A stretch of DNA of 64,000 nucleotides from Vibrio sp. HA2012 (GTDB lineage: Bacteria > Pseudomonadota > Gammaproteobacteria > Enterobacterales > Vibrionaceae): positions 124,001-188,000 of the forward strand of contig NZ_PFXK01000001.1 of assembly GCF_002812955.1 (NCBI RefSeq). The letters run 5' to 3'. Within the stretch, counting starts at the first letter, position 1; every line of letters begins with the position of its first letter. Shown here piece by piece: positions 21,793 to 32,590 of this stretch. Both the position numbers and the translations under genes were made by a program. A model generated the notes under the pieces. It worked only from the letters and a program-made list of their open reading frames with translations, did not search any database and was not told where the DNA came from.

Positions 21793-22305
21793 CTACCCGC
21801 AACACTTCTTATATTTTTTTCCGCTACCGCACGGACAAGGGTCATTTCTACCTGTTTTCGGTTCTGCCACCACGGGTTTCTGAGATTCAGGTTGTACCTC
21901 GCCGGGAAAGACACCATCAATGTAGTACCAGAGTCCGTTTTCTTTTATAAAGCGGGATCTTTCATGCATGCACTGCATCATACCGTCTTCATCCTGAAGC
22001 CAGGCTTTAAATTCAACAAAACCTTCATTTTCTGCCGGTGTCGGCGCATCCAGAATGTCCAGTTTTTGCCAGTTAAGGTGAACGGATTCGGCAATACCTT
22101 CCCGTTCGGTTTCTGCATGACAGGATGGATGGTAGGTGGCAACAACAAAATCCGTCAGTTGCAAAACATGCGCACAGTAACGGGCTCGCATCAGCTGCAC
22201 GGGAAGGGCAGCGTTGCTGTGCTCACGATGAATAGGTTGGCAGCAATCAGTATAGCTTTGCTGACTGCCGCATGGGCAGAGTGTTCCTTCTGGATATAAA
22301 AACAT
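21793..22305 (-). CDS. ychJ: YchJ-family SEC-C motif protein
   Basis: The start is the ATG at 22305 ([22 protein letters not shown]); the longer open frame upstream overlaps the EAL-HDOD gene and is not needed. The 170-residue protein has two SEC-C type zinc motifs, [13 protein letters not shown] at the N-terminus and [16 protein letters not shown] at the C-terminus. Between them lies an NTF2-like middle domain with [23 protein letters not shown]. This matches the UPF0225/YchJ family, whose function is unknown. Its start lies 7 bases after the EAL-HDOD stop, suggesting cotranscription. Confidence 0.88.
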   Translation of the reverse strand: MFLYPEGTLCPCGSQQSYTDCCQPIHREHSNAALPVQLMRARYCAHVLQLTDFVVATYHPSCHAETEREGIAESVHLNWQKLDILDAPTPAENEGFVEFKAWLQDEDGMMQCMHERSRFIKENGLWYYIDGVFPGEVQPESQKPVVAEPKTGRNDPCPCGSGKKYKKCCG

Positions 22306-22312
22306 TAGTAAC

Positions 22313-23524
22313 TCACTGGTTGTTAAACAGTTCTTCGGCCCATATGGTGGATTCGGTATAACATCTGAGCAGCATGTCCGGGGTTGCCCCGATCTTATCA
22401 CTAAGCTCGTTGACGTCATCCCAGTTGGCTTGCTCATGGGCGATGGTGAGAGTAAGTATATCACCCAGCAGGCCACTACGCTGTAACAGTGCTTCTTTTA
22501 TGGCATCATCGATCGGGATGGATTCGACGATAAATTCCAGTGGTTGGTCGAGCAGGGAGTCGAGCAGAGAAAACATTCCGGTCAGAAAGGCCTGACTTTT
22601 ATCCGCTGCGGGCTGAATCTCACCCAGCAGCAGCTCACAGAAGCGGGCACGTAAAATCGATAGGAGATACAGCAATTCAGGCTTGTTTTCCTGAGTACTG
22701 GCTATCGCGACCAAAGAGACAAATTTACGTAGCCTCTGTACCCCTAAATAAGCAACCGCCTGATGGAACGAGCTTATTTTGGATGAGATGGCGCTGGAAG
22801 AGTTGACGTAACGCAGCAGTTTATATGACAGGGAAACATCTACGGAAACAATCTGTTCAACCTCTGTGTAATCAACGTCATCTTTCGCTATTGCCTTACA
22901 CAAGCGAACTGTTGCCAGAAAAGAGGGGTCGATCGCTTTGTGCTGAATAATCTCGGGTTTGCTGAAAAAATAGCCCTGAAAAAAGTGAAATCCGGCTTCT
23001 CTGGCCTCTTCAAATTCGTCGTAGGTTTCTACTTTTTCGGCCAGAAACTGGATCTTAGTGCCTTTCAGTTTTTCAATAAATTTAACCGCTTTACGGACTG
23101 GAACAATACGGATATCAAACTTTATTAAATGAATAAATGGGAGAAACGGTATCCAGCCTGGGGTTGGAACAAAATCGTCCAGTGCTATTTTATAGCCTTT
23201 GTGATGGAGGTGCTTGATGGCATCCAGCAATTCTTCTGTGGGTTCACAATCTTCCAGAACTTCCACGACAATTTTTTTCTTTGGAAAAAGGGTTGGTATC
23301 TGGTTGATCAGACTCTGGTAGGGAAAATTAACAAAGCTCAGTTTGTTATCTGCCGTATTATTTCCGGCACCAAAGAACTGCTCTGAAAGCAGCATGCTGG
23401 TGGCTCGTTCCGGCTCGACTTCGGGAAAGGTATTTTTCGGGCTGTTACGAAAAAGCAGCTCGTAACCAATCATTTTTCGCTCACGGTCTAAAATTGGCTG
23501 ACGTGCCGCGTATGAATATTTCAT
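22313..23524 (-). CDS. EAL-HDOD domain signalling protein
   Basis: I place the start at ATG 23524 ([20 protein letters not shown]); the frame runs further upstream without family similarity. The 403-residue protein has an N-terminal EAL c-di-GMP phosphodiesterase-like domain (about 1-200) and a C-terminal HDOD domain (about 205-395). EAL landmarks are GYELLFR (E22), [29 protein letters not shown] and QGYFFSKP. Most metal ligands are kept, but loop 6 after DDF (VPTPGWIPF) lacks the usual GTGYSS, so activity is uncertain. Vibrio relatives such as CdgJ affect motility and biofilm; orthology is not established. Confidence 0.85.
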   Translation of the reverse strand: MKYSYAARQPILDRERKMIGYELLFRNSPKNTFPEVEPERATSMLLSEQFFGAGNNTADNKLSFVNFPYQSLINQIPTLFPKKKIVVEVLEDCEPTEELLDAIKHLHHKGYKIALDDFVPTPGWIPFLPFIHLIKFDIRIVPVRKAVKFIEKLKGTKIQFLAEKVETYDEFEEAREAGFHFFQGYFFSKPEIIQHKAIDPSFLATVRLCKAIAKDDVDYTEVEQIVSVDVSLSYKLLRYVNSSSAISSKISSFHQAVAYLGVQRLRKFVSLVAIASTQENKPELLYLLSILRARFCELLLGEIQPAADKSQAFLTGMFSLLDSLLDQPLEFIVESIPIDDAIKEALLQRSGLLGDILTLTIAHEQANWDDVNELSDKIGATPDMLLRCYTESTIWAEELFNNQ

Positions 23525-23650
23525 GTTTAAAGAGTAACTTAACCAGACCAAATATAGATACACAAGATAATAAAAGGTTTTGTTTAAATTGCTATGGTAT
23601 TGGGTCAATTTCTTTAATCATGTCTCAGACATGTGTAATGGCCTGCTTAA

Positions 23651-24382
23651 TTACTGTTCACTGAAAGCGCGTTGCTCTAATGTGTACTGATCTTTATGCC
23701 AGACCAGAACTGAGCCCTGTTCGTACCAGTCACCCAGAACGATACGGGTCATCTCGCCTTTTGTTGTGCTGATATGGTGGATATCCGGTTTATGGGTGTG
23801 GCCGTGAATCATCAGACGGGAGTGGTTTTCCTGTAATACTTTTTCTACTTCGGACGGGTTAACATCCATAATATCAAGGGATTTGGCTTTTTTGTCTTCG
23901 CCAATACCCTGCTGAATTTTTGCAACAAGTTTCTTTTTTATAAACAGTGGGAGCCGGTTAAAGACCCATTGCAGCCAGGGTTGGTGTACTTTTTTGCGGA
24001 ATGCCTGATAGTTATGATCATCCGTACAGAGTGTATCTCCGTGTAATATCACCGCGGGTGTGCCGTAGAGGTCGATGAGGGAGACTTCATCCAGCAGTAT
24101 CATTCCGGTTTCTTTACTGAAACGTCTGCCGACGAGAAAATCCCGATTACCATGAATAAAATAGCAGGGGACGCCATGATCGGTGAGGGTTCGGAATTCG
24201 GTCTTGATGGTGGCGCTGAATGGGTTGTTGTCATCGTCCCCAATCCAGAATTCGAACAGATCGCCTAATACATAAAGGGCATCGGCTTTGCTGGCCTCTT
24301 CGCGCATAAAACGGATAAAACAATCAGTAATGTCCGTACGGGAAGGTGTCAGGTGCAGATCGGAGATAAATAGAGTGGTCAT
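23651..24382 (-). CDS. lpxH: UDP-2,3-diacylglucosamine diphosphatase
   Basis: LpxH hydrolyses UDP-2,3-diacylglucosamine to lipid X, the fourth step of lipid A synthesis, at the inner face of the inner membrane. The 243-residue protein is a calcineurin-like metallophosphatase with [45 protein letters not shown] and [10 protein letters not shown], all five metal-binding blocks of LpxH. It lies downstream of ppiB on the same strand, separated by an inverted-repeat element. Confidence 0.96.
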   Translation of the reverse strand: MTTLFISDLHLTPSRTDITDCFIRFMREEASKADALYVLGDLFEFWIGDDDNNPFSATIKTEFRTLTDHGVPCYFIHGNRDFLVGRRFSKETGMILLDEVSLIDLYGTPAVILHGDTLCTDDHNYQAFRKKVHQPWLQWVFNRLPLFIKKKLVAKIQQGIGEDKKAKSLDIMDVNPSEVEKVLQENHSRLMIHGHTHKPDIHHISTTKGEMTRIVLGDWYEQGSVLVWHKDQYTLEQRAFSEQ

Positions 24383-24417
24383 GAGGGCCTTTTTCGTGTC
24401 GTCTTCCCTTTGTATAT

Positions 24418-24494
24418 CGCCATCTCTGCGAAGGCAGGGATCGACTAAACCAGTGTTGGTCTATTATTGGATTCTTGCCTTCGCGGGAATGACG
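24418..24494. repeat. Inverted pair of CGTCATTCCCGCGAAGG-type repeats
   Basis: The left arm CGCCATCTCTGCGAAGGCAG (24418-24437) and the right arm, whose complement reads CGTCATTCCCGCGAAGGCAA (24475-24494), are copies of a common proteobacterial REP-like repeat facing each other. The right copy is intact, the left has several changes. It separates ppiB from lpxH. Confidence 0.7.
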
Positions 24495-24505
24495 ATAAGT
24501 ATTAC

Positions 24506-25000
24506 TTATTCTTCAATGGTTGTACCGGTAATAACCACTTCTTCCAACGGTACGTCCTGATGCATCCCCATAGAACCGGTGCTGACGCCTTTGATTTGGT
24601 TGACAACGTCCATGCCTTCTACCACTTCACCGAAAACACAGTAACCCCAGCCATCCAGACTTTCTGATTTAAAATCCAGGAAGGTGTTGTTGTTTACGTT
24701 AATAAAAAACTGAGAGCTGGCTGAATGTGGTTCCATGGTACGAGCCATCGCAATAGAACCGATAGTGTTGCTCAGACCGTTGTTGGCTTCGTTTTTGATA
24801 GAAGCGCGGGTCGCTTTTTCTTTCAGACCGGATGTCATACCACCGCCCTGAATCATAAATCCATCAATAACACGGTGGAAAAGGGTGTTGTCATAAAAAC
24901 CATCACGACAATATTGCAGGAAGTTCGCGCTTGTTTCCGGTGCTTTTTCTTCGTTGAGCTGAATTTTAATATCACCAAAATTAGTGTGAAGGGTGATCAT
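24506..25000 (-). CDS. ppiB: Cytoplasmic peptidyl-prolyl cis-trans isomerase B
   Basis: The 164-residue protein is a cyclophilin without signal peptide: [20 protein letters not shown], the catalytic [13 protein letters not shown] (Arg in FHR), [20 protein letters not shown] and [16 protein letters not shown]. It speeds proline isomerisation during folding. A GGAAA ribosome site lies before the ATG. It is divergent from cysS, the usual arrangement in gammaproteobacteria (lpxH-ppiB / cysS). Confidence 0.96.
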   Translation of the reverse strand: MITLHTNFGDIKIQLNEEKAPETSANFLQYCRDGFYDNTLFHRVIDGFMIQGGGMTSGLKEKATRASIKNEANNGLSNTIGSIAMARTMEPHSASSQFFINVNNNTFLDFKSESLDGWGYCVFGEVVEGMDVVNQIKGVSTGSMGMHQDVPLEEVVITGTTIEE

Positions 25001-25214
25001 GATAGGTTTCCTTTGTTTGTTTTGATTTAAACGGGAATTCTAGCGTAACTATGTGAGGCGTCAACCTTGGTGATGCTATAGATATGAAAGGATACGGAGA
25101 ATGGAAGGGACAGGTTGCGATAAGAGACTCTTATAAGATAAATAGATGACTAAAGCAGAGCGGAATTGTTATACTGCCGCTCAACTTTGTTTCACAAAAT
25201 ATTAGATAGAGATC

Positions 25215-26600
25215 ATGTTAAAAATATATAACTCACTGACTAAACAAAAAGAGGAATTTAAGCCAATCGTTGCCGGAAAAGTTGGCATGTATGTTTGTGG
25301 AGTTACCATTTATGATCTTTGTCATATCGGTCATGGACGCACATTTGTTTCTTTTGATGTGGTTTCCCGCTATCTGCGTTTTCTGGGTTACGATCTGACT
25401 TTTGTACGTAACATCACTGATATTGATGATAAAATCATTAAACGTGCGGCAGAAAACGGAGAAAGTTGCGAAACTCTGACTGAGCGTCTTATTGCAGATA
25501 TGTATCAGGATTTTGATGCTTTGAATATGAAGCGTCCGGATGTTGAACCGCGGGCGACGCACTATATTAAAGAAATCATTGCACTGGTAGAAAGTCTGAT
25601 CCAGCGTGGTTTTGCTTATGTCGCAGATAACGGCGATGTGATGTTTGAAGTCAGTAAATACGATGAATACGGCAAACTTTCCAGACAGGATCTGGAGCAG
25701 TTACAGGCTGGTGCCCGGGTAGATATCGAAAGTGCCAAGCGCAGTCCGCTGGATTTTGTATTGTGGAAAATGTCTAAACCGGGAGAGCCTGTCTGGGAAT
25801 CCCCATGGGGAGACGGTCGTCCGGGCTGGCATATTGAGTGTTCTGCTATGAACTCTGCTATTCTGGGCAATCATTTTGATATTCACGGCGGTGGTTCTGA
25901 CCTGACGTTCCCGCACCACGAAAACGAAATAGCTCAGTCCTGTTGTGCGCACGACAGCCAGTACGTTAATACCTGGATGCACAGCGGTATGGTCATGGTC
26001 GATAAAGAGAAAATGTCTAAGTCTCTGGGCAACTTCTTTACTATCCGGGATGTTCTTGCGCACTATGATGCAGAAACGGTGCGTTACTTTCTGATGTCTG
26101 GTCATTACCGCAGTCAGCTGAATTACAGTGAAGAGAACCTGAAACAGGCGCGAGCTTCTCTGGAACGTCTGTATACTTCTCTGCGTGGACTGGATCCTTC
26201 GGCAGAACCGGCAGCCGACAGTGACTATGTCAGCCGCTTTACTGAAGCGATGAATGATGATTTCAACACTCCTGAGGCTTACTCTGTTCTGTTTGATATG
26301 GCTCGTGAAGTGAATCGTCTGAAAAACGATGACATTGAATCTGCATCCAAACTGGGCGCACTGATGCGTGAACTGGCGGATGTGATCGGCATTCTGTACC
26401 AGGAGCCGGAAGCTTTCCTGAAAGGCGGAGCACCGGAAGACGACGATGAAGTGGCTGAAGTTGAAGCACTGATTAAATTGCGTAATGATTCGCGTGCCGC
26501 AAAAGACTGGGCGAATGCCGATATGGCTCGCGATAAGCTGAATGAGATGGGTATTATCCTGGAAGATGGCCCGGAAGGCACCAGTTGGCGCAGGGGTTAA
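25215..26600 (+). CDS. cysS: Cysteinyl-tRNA synthetase
   Basis: CysS charges tRNA-Cys. The 461-residue class I synthetase has the HIGH signature in CHIGHGRTF (about 36-44), the zinc-binding residues in MYVCGVT (C28) and GWHIECSAM, and [12 protein letters not shown] carrying the KMSKS loop (about 265-276). Length is standard. RBS AGAGAT precedes the ATG. It is divergent from ppiB and followed after 6 bases by tdk. Confidence 0.97.
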   Translation: MLKIYNSLTKQKEEFKPIVAGKVGMYVCGVTIYDLCHIGHGRTFVSFDVVSRYLRFLGYDLTFVRNITDIDDKIIKRAAENGESCETLTERLIADMYQDFDALNMKRPDVEPRATHYIKEIIALVESLIQRGFAYVADNGDVMFEVSKYDEYGKLSRQDLEQLQAGARVDIESAKRSPLDFVLWKMSKPGEPVWESPWGDGRPGWHIECSAMNSAILGNHFDIHGGGSDLTFPHHENEIAQSCCAHDSQYVNTWMHSGMVMVDKEKMSKSLGNFFTIRDVLAHYDAETVRYFLMSGHYRSQLNYSEENLKQARASLERLYTSLRGLDPSAEPAADSDYVSRFTEAMNDDFNTPEAYSVLFDMAREVNRLKNDDIESASKLGALMRELADVIGILYQEPEAFLKGGAPEDDDEVAEVEALIKLRNDSRAAKDWANADMARDKLNEMGIILEDGPEGTSWRRG

Positions 26601-26606
26601 TCTGAT

Positions 26607-27185
26607 ATGGCTCAGATGTACTTCTACTACTCTGCGATGAATGCAGGGAAATCAACGACGCTGCTGCAATCAGCTTTTAACTATAAAGAACGGGGGATGA
26701 ACCCCGTTATTTTTACTGCGGCCATTGATAACCGTTTTGGTGTGGGTAAGGTCTGCTCTCGTATCGGGCTGCAATCGGATGCTCAGCTGTTTACGGCTGA
26801 CAGTGATCTGTTTGACGATATAAAGCAATTACACGCTCAGAAGCCCCGCCACTGTATCCTGATCGATGAATGCCAGTTTCTGTCAAAAGAGCAGGTGTAT
26901 CAGTTGACGGAAGTTGTGGATAAGCTGCATATTCCCGTACTGTGTTACGGGTTGCGCACCGATTTTCAGGGGGAGCTGTTTGAAGGCAGTAAGCACCTTC
27001 TGGCCTGGGCGGATAAGCTGGTTGAACTCAAAACGATCTGCCATTGCGGGCGTAAGGCCAATATGGTGATCCGAACCGATGAGCACGGCAACCCCATTGC
27101 CGAAGGGGATCAGGTTGCCATTGGCGGAAACGATAAATATGTTTCGGTTTGTCGTGAACACTATAAAGAAGCGCTGGGGCGTTAA
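26607..27185 (+). CDS. tdk: Thymidine kinase
   Basis: Tdk phosphorylates thymidine in pyrimidine salvage. The 192-residue type II enzyme has the P-loop [16 protein letters not shown] (around 7-22), [13 protein letters not shown] (Walker B), the lasso/substrate region [14 protein letters not shown], and zinc cysteines ICHCGRKA. The stop overlaps the end of the convergent ATP-grasp gene by 4 bases. The tight link after cysS suggests cotranscription. Confidence 0.96.
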   Translation: MAQMYFYYSAMNAGKSTTLLQSAFNYKERGMNPVIFTAAIDNRFGVGKVCSRIGLQSDAQLFTADSDLFDDIKQLHAQKPRHCILIDECQFLSKEQVYQLTEVVDKLHIPVLCYGLRTDFQGELFEGSKHLLAWADKLVELKTICHCGRKANMVIRTDEHGNPIAEGDQVAIGGNDKYVSVCREHYKEALGR

Positions 27186-28183
27186 ACCCCGAACGCTTTC
27201 ATTGCGTAAGTAACCCGCTCAGCCGAGCGGGGGTATTCTATGGGCTGTTTTAGGCCTTCAATATGACGTAATCGCGGCAGCAGGCCACAACCATTGGCTA
27301 TCTGAATTGCCAGTCCGGGGCGGGCATTCAGCTCCAGCACCATAGGACCTTCCTGTTTATCCAGCACCATATCGGTTCCCATATAGCCAAGACCGGTCAT
27401 TTCCCATGCGCTGGCCGCCAGTGTTAGCAGACGTTCCCAGTGAGGAACCTGCAAACCTGCCAGTTCCTTACCCGTATCCGGATGATGGGTGACTGGCTGG
27501 TTGAACTGTACCGCGCGGACGGCTTTGCCTGTGGCAATATCCAGTCCCACGCCTACTGCTCCCTGATGCAGGTTGGCTTTGCCGTCAGAGGCGGCCGTAG
27601 ACAGGCGTATCATGGCCATGACAGGATAGCCTTTAAATACAATAATCCGCACATCCGGAACCCCCTCGTAGCTGAATCCTTCAAAACAGTCATCAAACTG
27701 GATCAGATTCTCAATCAGGGCGGCATCGTTTCTTCCACCGAGAGAAAATAGTCCGGCCAGTATATTACTGATATGACGTTCAATATCCTGATGATTCAGT
27801 GTGCTGCCGGATGGTTTGGTGTATTCGCCATCTTTATGCGTATTAATGACCAGTATGCCTTTGCCACCGCTGCCCTGAGCCGGTTTGATCACAAATCCCG
27901 GCCATTGTTCTACCAGACGATGGATATGTCTGACCTCAGCCTGATGGCTGATGACACCGATCAGTGTTGGTACGGTTGCACCGGCCTGTTCGGCAATCAG
28001 TTTGGTTTTTAATTTGTTATCGACCAGAGGATATAGGGAGCGGTCATTGTAACGGCCGATATACCCGTGGTTACGCTGATTCATCCCCATAATACCGTTT
28101 GAGCTTAACTGAAAAGGAGAAGCCAGTTTTACCGCAGAAAGCCGTCTGATCGGAGACAGTAGTGTTGTCAGCATACTATTCAT
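27182..28183 (-). CDS. RimK-related ATP-grasp ligase
   Basis: The 333-residue protein is an ATP-grasp enzyme related to alpha-L-glutamate ligases (rimK-related E-ligase type). Landmarks: [17 protein letters not shown] (phosphate-binding loop, about 96-112), [18 protein letters not shown], and the metal/ATP motif [18 protein letters not shown] (about 281-298). The substrate is unknown; relatives add amino acids or form amide bonds. It overlaps by 8 bases with the upstream membrane protein gene and belongs to the three-gene cassette at 27182-30464. Confidence 0.88.
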   Translation of the reverse strand: MNSMLTTLLSPIRRLSAVKLASPFQLSSNGIMGMNQRNHGYIGRYNDRSLYPLVDNKLKTKLIAEQAGATVPTLIGVISHQAEVRHIHRLVEQWPGFVIKPAQGSGGKGILVINTHKDGEYTKPSGSTLNHQDIERHISNILAGLFSLGGRNDAALIENLIQFDDCFEGFSYEGVPDVRIIVFKGYPVMAMIRLSTAASDGKANLHQGAVGVGLDIATGKAVRAVQFNQPVTHHPDTGKELAGLQVPHWERLLTLAASAWEMTGLGYMGTDMVLDKQEGPMVLELNARPGLAIQIANGCGLLPRLRHIEGLKQPIEYPRSAERVTYAMKAFGV

Positions 28184-29687
28184 CTCTGCTCAGTGGCTGG
28201 AACCGTTTTAGTTCTGTCAGACGGTAGCCGGTATAGGTGCCAAGCAGCAAAATTGCAGCCAGAATAATCAGCTGTATGCCGATAAAGTTAAAGGTCAGGT
28301 GCTGGATATAAGAATTGGTCATTGCCAGATAGACCAGTACGGCGGTCAGTAGGGAGCCTCCCCCCTGAATAAACACTTCTTTCCCGCCTTCTTCTTCCCA
28401 GAGAATCGACATTCTCTCAATGGTCCATGACAGGATAATCATCGGGAAGAAAGTAATGGTCAGCCCTTCATTCAGACCGATATTAAAGGCCACGACAGTG
28501 AACAGGGAGATAATCAGGATCACGCTGATAATCACAGCGGAAATCCGGGCGACCAGTAACAGGTTCAGTCTGGACAGGTAGCTGCGAATGACCAGCCCGG
28601 TTCCTACGATGAGCAAAAAACCCAGTATTCCGGCTAACAGCTGAGTCTGAAAAAAAGCAACAGCGATAAGTACCGGCATAAAGGTTCCGGATGTTTTAAG
28701 GCCGATAATTACCCGCAAAAAGACCACTATCAGAGCGCCGACAGGGATCAGCATAATGGTCTTAAACATAGACTGTTCAGCAATCGGCAGGCTGTGAATG
28801 GAGAAGTTCAGCAGGTTGTCCGCTTCGGCTTTTTTCTGGCTGGCCTGTTGAGGGGCGATGTCTTCAGCGATCATCGAAAAATGCACCTGACTGTTTTTGC
28901 CGCCGATAACGTCCAGCAGGGAGATATTCGACTGATCCCAGATCAGCAGATTTTTCGCTTGTACCGGGTTGGGCTGTTCGGCGTCAAACAACTGCCAGGT
29001 TTTGCCATCCCAGACCTGAAGCATCAGGCTCAGATCTTGTCTGCGTCGGCCATCTTCCAGCATCAGAACTCCGGCATAGCGGTTACTGACACCGGCATAG
29101 CTGAGCAGTTTTTCTGCAACCTGAACCTTTGCCATGTCATTAAGCAGCAGGGCTGCATTCTGATTATCGGTGTCATTGAGCTGTTTCAGCAGCTCGCGTG
29201 TGAGTGTGATATTATCAGCACTGCGTTCTGTGGCCTGAGCCAGTAATGCGGTTGCTGCGGTAAATTGTGGCCCGGCAAACTGCGGCTTTTCTATGTTGTT
29301 GACATTGGGGAGCTTGTTATCGGCTGCGGCGTGCTCATCCACCAGAAACTGTGCTTTGTAGTAAAGCATCTGCGGGCCGGAAGCCTCACGGATACTCCAT
29401 TCCGCTCGTCGGCCTGCATCTGTGGTGACATAAGCCACACCATAACCCGGGGAAGAGGCACTTTCGCTGACCAGAGTAAAGCCTTTTTGTGTTGCAGGGG
29501 CGGCAAGAGAAAGCTTAACCGGCATGTCCTGAGCGGTAAATTCAATGCGAGCTTCGATATCCCAAATTTGCCGGGTTTCTCCCGGTGTCCATGGCACGCC
29601 GTAGCCAGTGTGCCGGGTGATGCTCAGTGCCAGACCTGCAATGATTAGCAGAGCGATAGCCAGATAAAACGGTACCTTAGATGTCAT
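28176..29687 (-). CDS. Inactive-transglutaminase / multi-TM (UUP1-7TM) membrane protein
   Basis: This 503-residue protein has one N-terminal transmembrane helix (about 5-24), a large periplasmic part (25-295) containing a transglutaminase-like fold without an obvious Cys-His-Asp triad, and then about seven transmembrane helices (295-495). This architecture (UUP1 plus 7TM) is conserved next to a RimK-like ATP-grasp ligase and a retropepsin-like protein. The role is not established; it is probably a membrane sensor or partner of the two neighbouring enzymes. Start ATG at 29687; 12 bases separate it from the upstream gene. Confidence 0.82.
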   Translation of the reverse strand: MTSKVPFYLAIALLIIAGLALSITRHTGYGVPWTPGETRQIWDIEARIEFTAQDMPVKLSLAAPATQKGFTLVSESASSPGYGVAYVTTDAGRRAEWSIREASGPQMLYYKAQFLVDEHAAADNKLPNVNNIEKPQFAGPQFTAATALLAQATERSADNITLTRELLKQLNDTDNQNAALLLNDMAKVQVAEKLLSYAGVSNRYAGVLMLEDGRRRQDLSLMLQVWDGKTWQLFDAEQPNPVQAKNLLIWDQSNISLLDVIGGKNSQVHFSMIAEDIAPQQASQKKAEADNLLNFSIHSLPIAEQSMFKTIMLIPVGALIVVFLRVIIGLKTSGTFMPVLIAVAFFQTQLLAGILGFLLIVGTGLVIRSYLSRLNLLLVARISAVIISVILIISLFTVVAFNIGLNEGLTITFFPMIILSWTIERMSILWEEEGGKEVFIQGGGSLLTAVLVYLAMTNSYIQHLTFNFIGIQLIILAAILLLGTYTGYRLTELKRFQPLSRDE

Positions 29688-29699
29688 AGTGACGAACCT

Positions 29700-30464
29700 T
29701 TAGTTCACTTGTTGCTGGTTGGACTGCAAGTAGGTTTTGCTGACATCGACCAGCGCAATATCCTGAATAAATTCCCGGCCAAGCAGCATAGGGTGGGACA
29801 TTTCCGAGCGGTCTGCCAGCGTAAACTCCGTCTGCTGACGGATCTTGCCAAGCTGAATAAATAGCTTGATCACAGAGCGACGTTCGGTTTTCTCTGTACT
29901 GGACTGACGGATTCTGGCGTAGCGAATAATGGGCGCTTCTATCCACTGTTTATCTTCAGCCCGGACTGCGGAATCGTTGATATGAAAACGAACCCAGGTT
30001 TTGCCGTTACGTTCAAATTCCTGAATATCCATGGCGTTAAGTGATGAGGTTTCTGCACCGGTATCGACCCGTGCATCAATTTGAGTCTTAATGGCATCAA
30101 TTTTTACTTTTTCTACCGAACCCAGAACCAGTGTTTGTGACGGAAAGGCTGCCCGTGTTTCTCCCTGTGGATCCTGCTGTACCGTCAGGACTGCTTTTTC
30201 AGCCCGGCGCTCTTCCAGCAACAGGGTCTGATTGTTACTGAGGGTGACAAGGGCTGCGTTTAAGCGAGCCAGTTCAGTGCTTAACTCCCGGATCTGACCA
30301 TGTTGTCTGGCTATCTCGTTGTTTACGGTATCGAGGCGGGTTTGCAGTTTATTTTCGGATTGATTGATGGCATCGATAGTTGCCCGGCTGTATTTCTCCC
30401 CATCCATCAGCGTACAACCGGAAAGGGCGCTGATGGCAGCAAGGGTGATGATCTTTTGCAGCAT
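29700..30464 (-). CDS. Retropepsin-like aspartic protease lipoprotein (RimB-like)
   Basis: The 254-residue product has a lipoprotein signal (LSGC, Cys about residue 17), a coiled-coil stretch (about 28-85), and a C-terminal retropepsin-like domain (about 105-245). That domain has the aspartate motif ARVDTGAETSSL and the family blocks RRSVIKLFIQLGKIRQQTEF and MLLGREFIQDIALVDV, typical of the putative ATP-dependent zinc protease family PF05618. It would face the periplasm or outer membrane. First gene of the cassette with the UUP1 membrane protein and ATP-grasp ligase. Confidence 0.85.
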   Translation of the reverse strand: MLQKIITLAAISALSGCTLMDGEKYSRATIDAINQSENKLQTRLDTVNNEIARQHGQIRELSTELARLNAALVTLSNNQTLLLEERRAEKAVLTVQQDPQGETRAAFPSQTLVLGSVEKVKIDAIKTQIDARVDTGAETSSLNAMDIQEFERNGKTWVRFHINDSAVRAEDKQWIEAPIIRYARIRQSSTEKTERRSVIKLFIQLGKIRQQTEFTLADRSEMSHPMLLGREFIQDIALVDVSKTYLQSNQQQVN

Positions 30465-30533
30465 GAATAACCTGTAACAGATAGTGAATAGACTGTTGAG
30501 TCTGTGCTCAATACGCTCCGAAGTGTATATGAT

Positions 30534-30560
30534 AAAAAAGGGGGCGCAAAGCCCCCTTTT
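30534..30560. terminator. Terminator between cmoB and the retropepsin gene
   Basis: GGGGGC / GCCCCC stem with a GCAAA loop, flanked by AAAAAA on the left and TTTT on the right. On the minus strand it follows neither gene's end, so it probably acts on rightward readthrough or insulates the promoter of the cassette. Confidence 0.75.
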
Positions 30561-30616
30561 GTCAAAGAAATGTCAGGATATCAGTCCTGAATGTTGATTT
30601 GAGAGATTCTCTTATT

Positions 30617-31588
30617 TCAGCTTTTCCTGGCCACCAGAATCGCGCGTCTTGGGGCCGGGTAGCCTTCTACGGTTTTGGACGGGTCTTTTGGATCCAGATA
30701 GTCGGGCAGTGAATTGTGGGTCATCCAACTGGTGGTTCTCTGTTCGCCGGTTGTTGTGGTATTTTCATCGACAATTCGCACGTTTTCAAAACCGGTTTTT
30801 TCCAGCCAGACTTTTAATGCTTTGGCGGACGGGAAGAAATAAACGTTGCGCATCTGAGCATAGCGATCCATAGGAACCAGTACGGCGTTTTCGTCACCCT
30901 CAATGACCAGCGTTTCGAGAACCAGTTCTCCGCCGGGAAGCAGCTGATTTTTCAATTGGATAAGATGATCCAGAGGAGAGCGGCGGTGGTAAAGAACGCC
31001 CATACTAAAAACTGTGTCGAAAGCATTCAGTTCCGGTAGCTGTTCAATACCCAGCGGCAGCAGATGCGCACGTTGGTCATTACCCAGCAGACGGCGTACG
31101 GCTTCAAACTGGATAAGGAACAGGTGAGAAGGGTCGATACCCACACAGAGACGGGCACCTTCACCCAGCATACGCCACATGTGGTAGCCGTTTCCGCAGC
31201 CCACATCCAGTACCGAACGGTTTTTGAGTGGGGAGATATGTGGCAGTACCCTGTCCCATTTCCAGTCACTGCGCCACTCCGTATCGATATGAATGCCGTG
31301 CAGATGATACGGGCCTTTACGCCACGGGTGAAAAGTACGCAGTAGGTTTTCCAGCTTTCTGCGTTCTCCTTCAGCAAGTACGTCATGGTTGGAAATTGTT
31401 ACTGAGGTTGCCAGATCCACCATGTCCGGAGTCTGTTCCGGGATTTTATTCAGCGCCCGTAACCAGCGATCGAAGTCACCGTGTTCGGCATTCTGCCAGT
31501 CGCTCAGTTGCTGAGGCAAAATATTCAGCCACGGCTGAAGGCGGGTATCCTGCGCGATAAGTTGATAAAAGTTAGCGAAATTGAACAT
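30617..31588 (-). CDS. cmoB: tRNA U34 carboxymethyltransferase
   Basis: CmoB transfers the carboxymethyl group from carboxy-SAM to 5-hydroxyuridine-34, forming cmo5U in tRNAs that read four-codon boxes. The 323-residue protein has an N-terminal extension, the motif [24 protein letters not shown], then the methyltransferase core [15 protein letters not shown] (about 126-140) and [16 protein letters not shown]. Length and motifs match CmoB. It follows cmoA by 2 bases, so both enzymes for this modification are cotranscribed. Confidence 0.96.
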   Translation of the reverse strand: MFNFANFYQLIAQDTRLQPWLNILPQQLSDWQNAEHGDFDRWLRALNKIPEQTPDMVDLATSVTISNHDVLAEGERRKLENLLRTFHPWRKGPYHLHGIHIDTEWRSDWKWDRVLPHISPLKNRSVLDVGCGNGYHMWRMLGEGARLCVGIDPSHLFLIQFEAVRRLLGNDQRAHLLPLGIEQLPELNAFDTVFSMGVLYHRRSPLDHLIQLKNQLLPGGELVLETLVIEGDENAVLVPMDRYAQMRNVYFFPSAKALKVWLEKTGFENVRIVDENTTTTGEQRTTSWMTHNSLPDYLDPKDPSKTVEGYPAPRRAILVARKS

Positions 31589-31590
31589 GA

Positions 31591-32394
<804 letters not shown>

Positions 32395-32590
32395 TCAGAC
32401 AGCAGAAAGAGCGCAGGAAAAATTCTGTGTGAAATACTGGCTGTATGATTTGCATCCAATCACAGGGGAAGGCCGTCAAAATTATAGAGAAAGACGATAA
32501 AAAGTTACCGGAAAGGTCGATTTTAACCAACTTTCCGAGTATAAATGTGGCCTTTGAATCTTTAATAATTTTTTGATTGGGAATTTCATT

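Noticed and set aside
22306..22476. Longer N-terminus for YchJ
   Set aside because: It overlaps the EAL-HDOD gene and lacks the family start; the Cys-rich motif begins right after the ATG at 22305.
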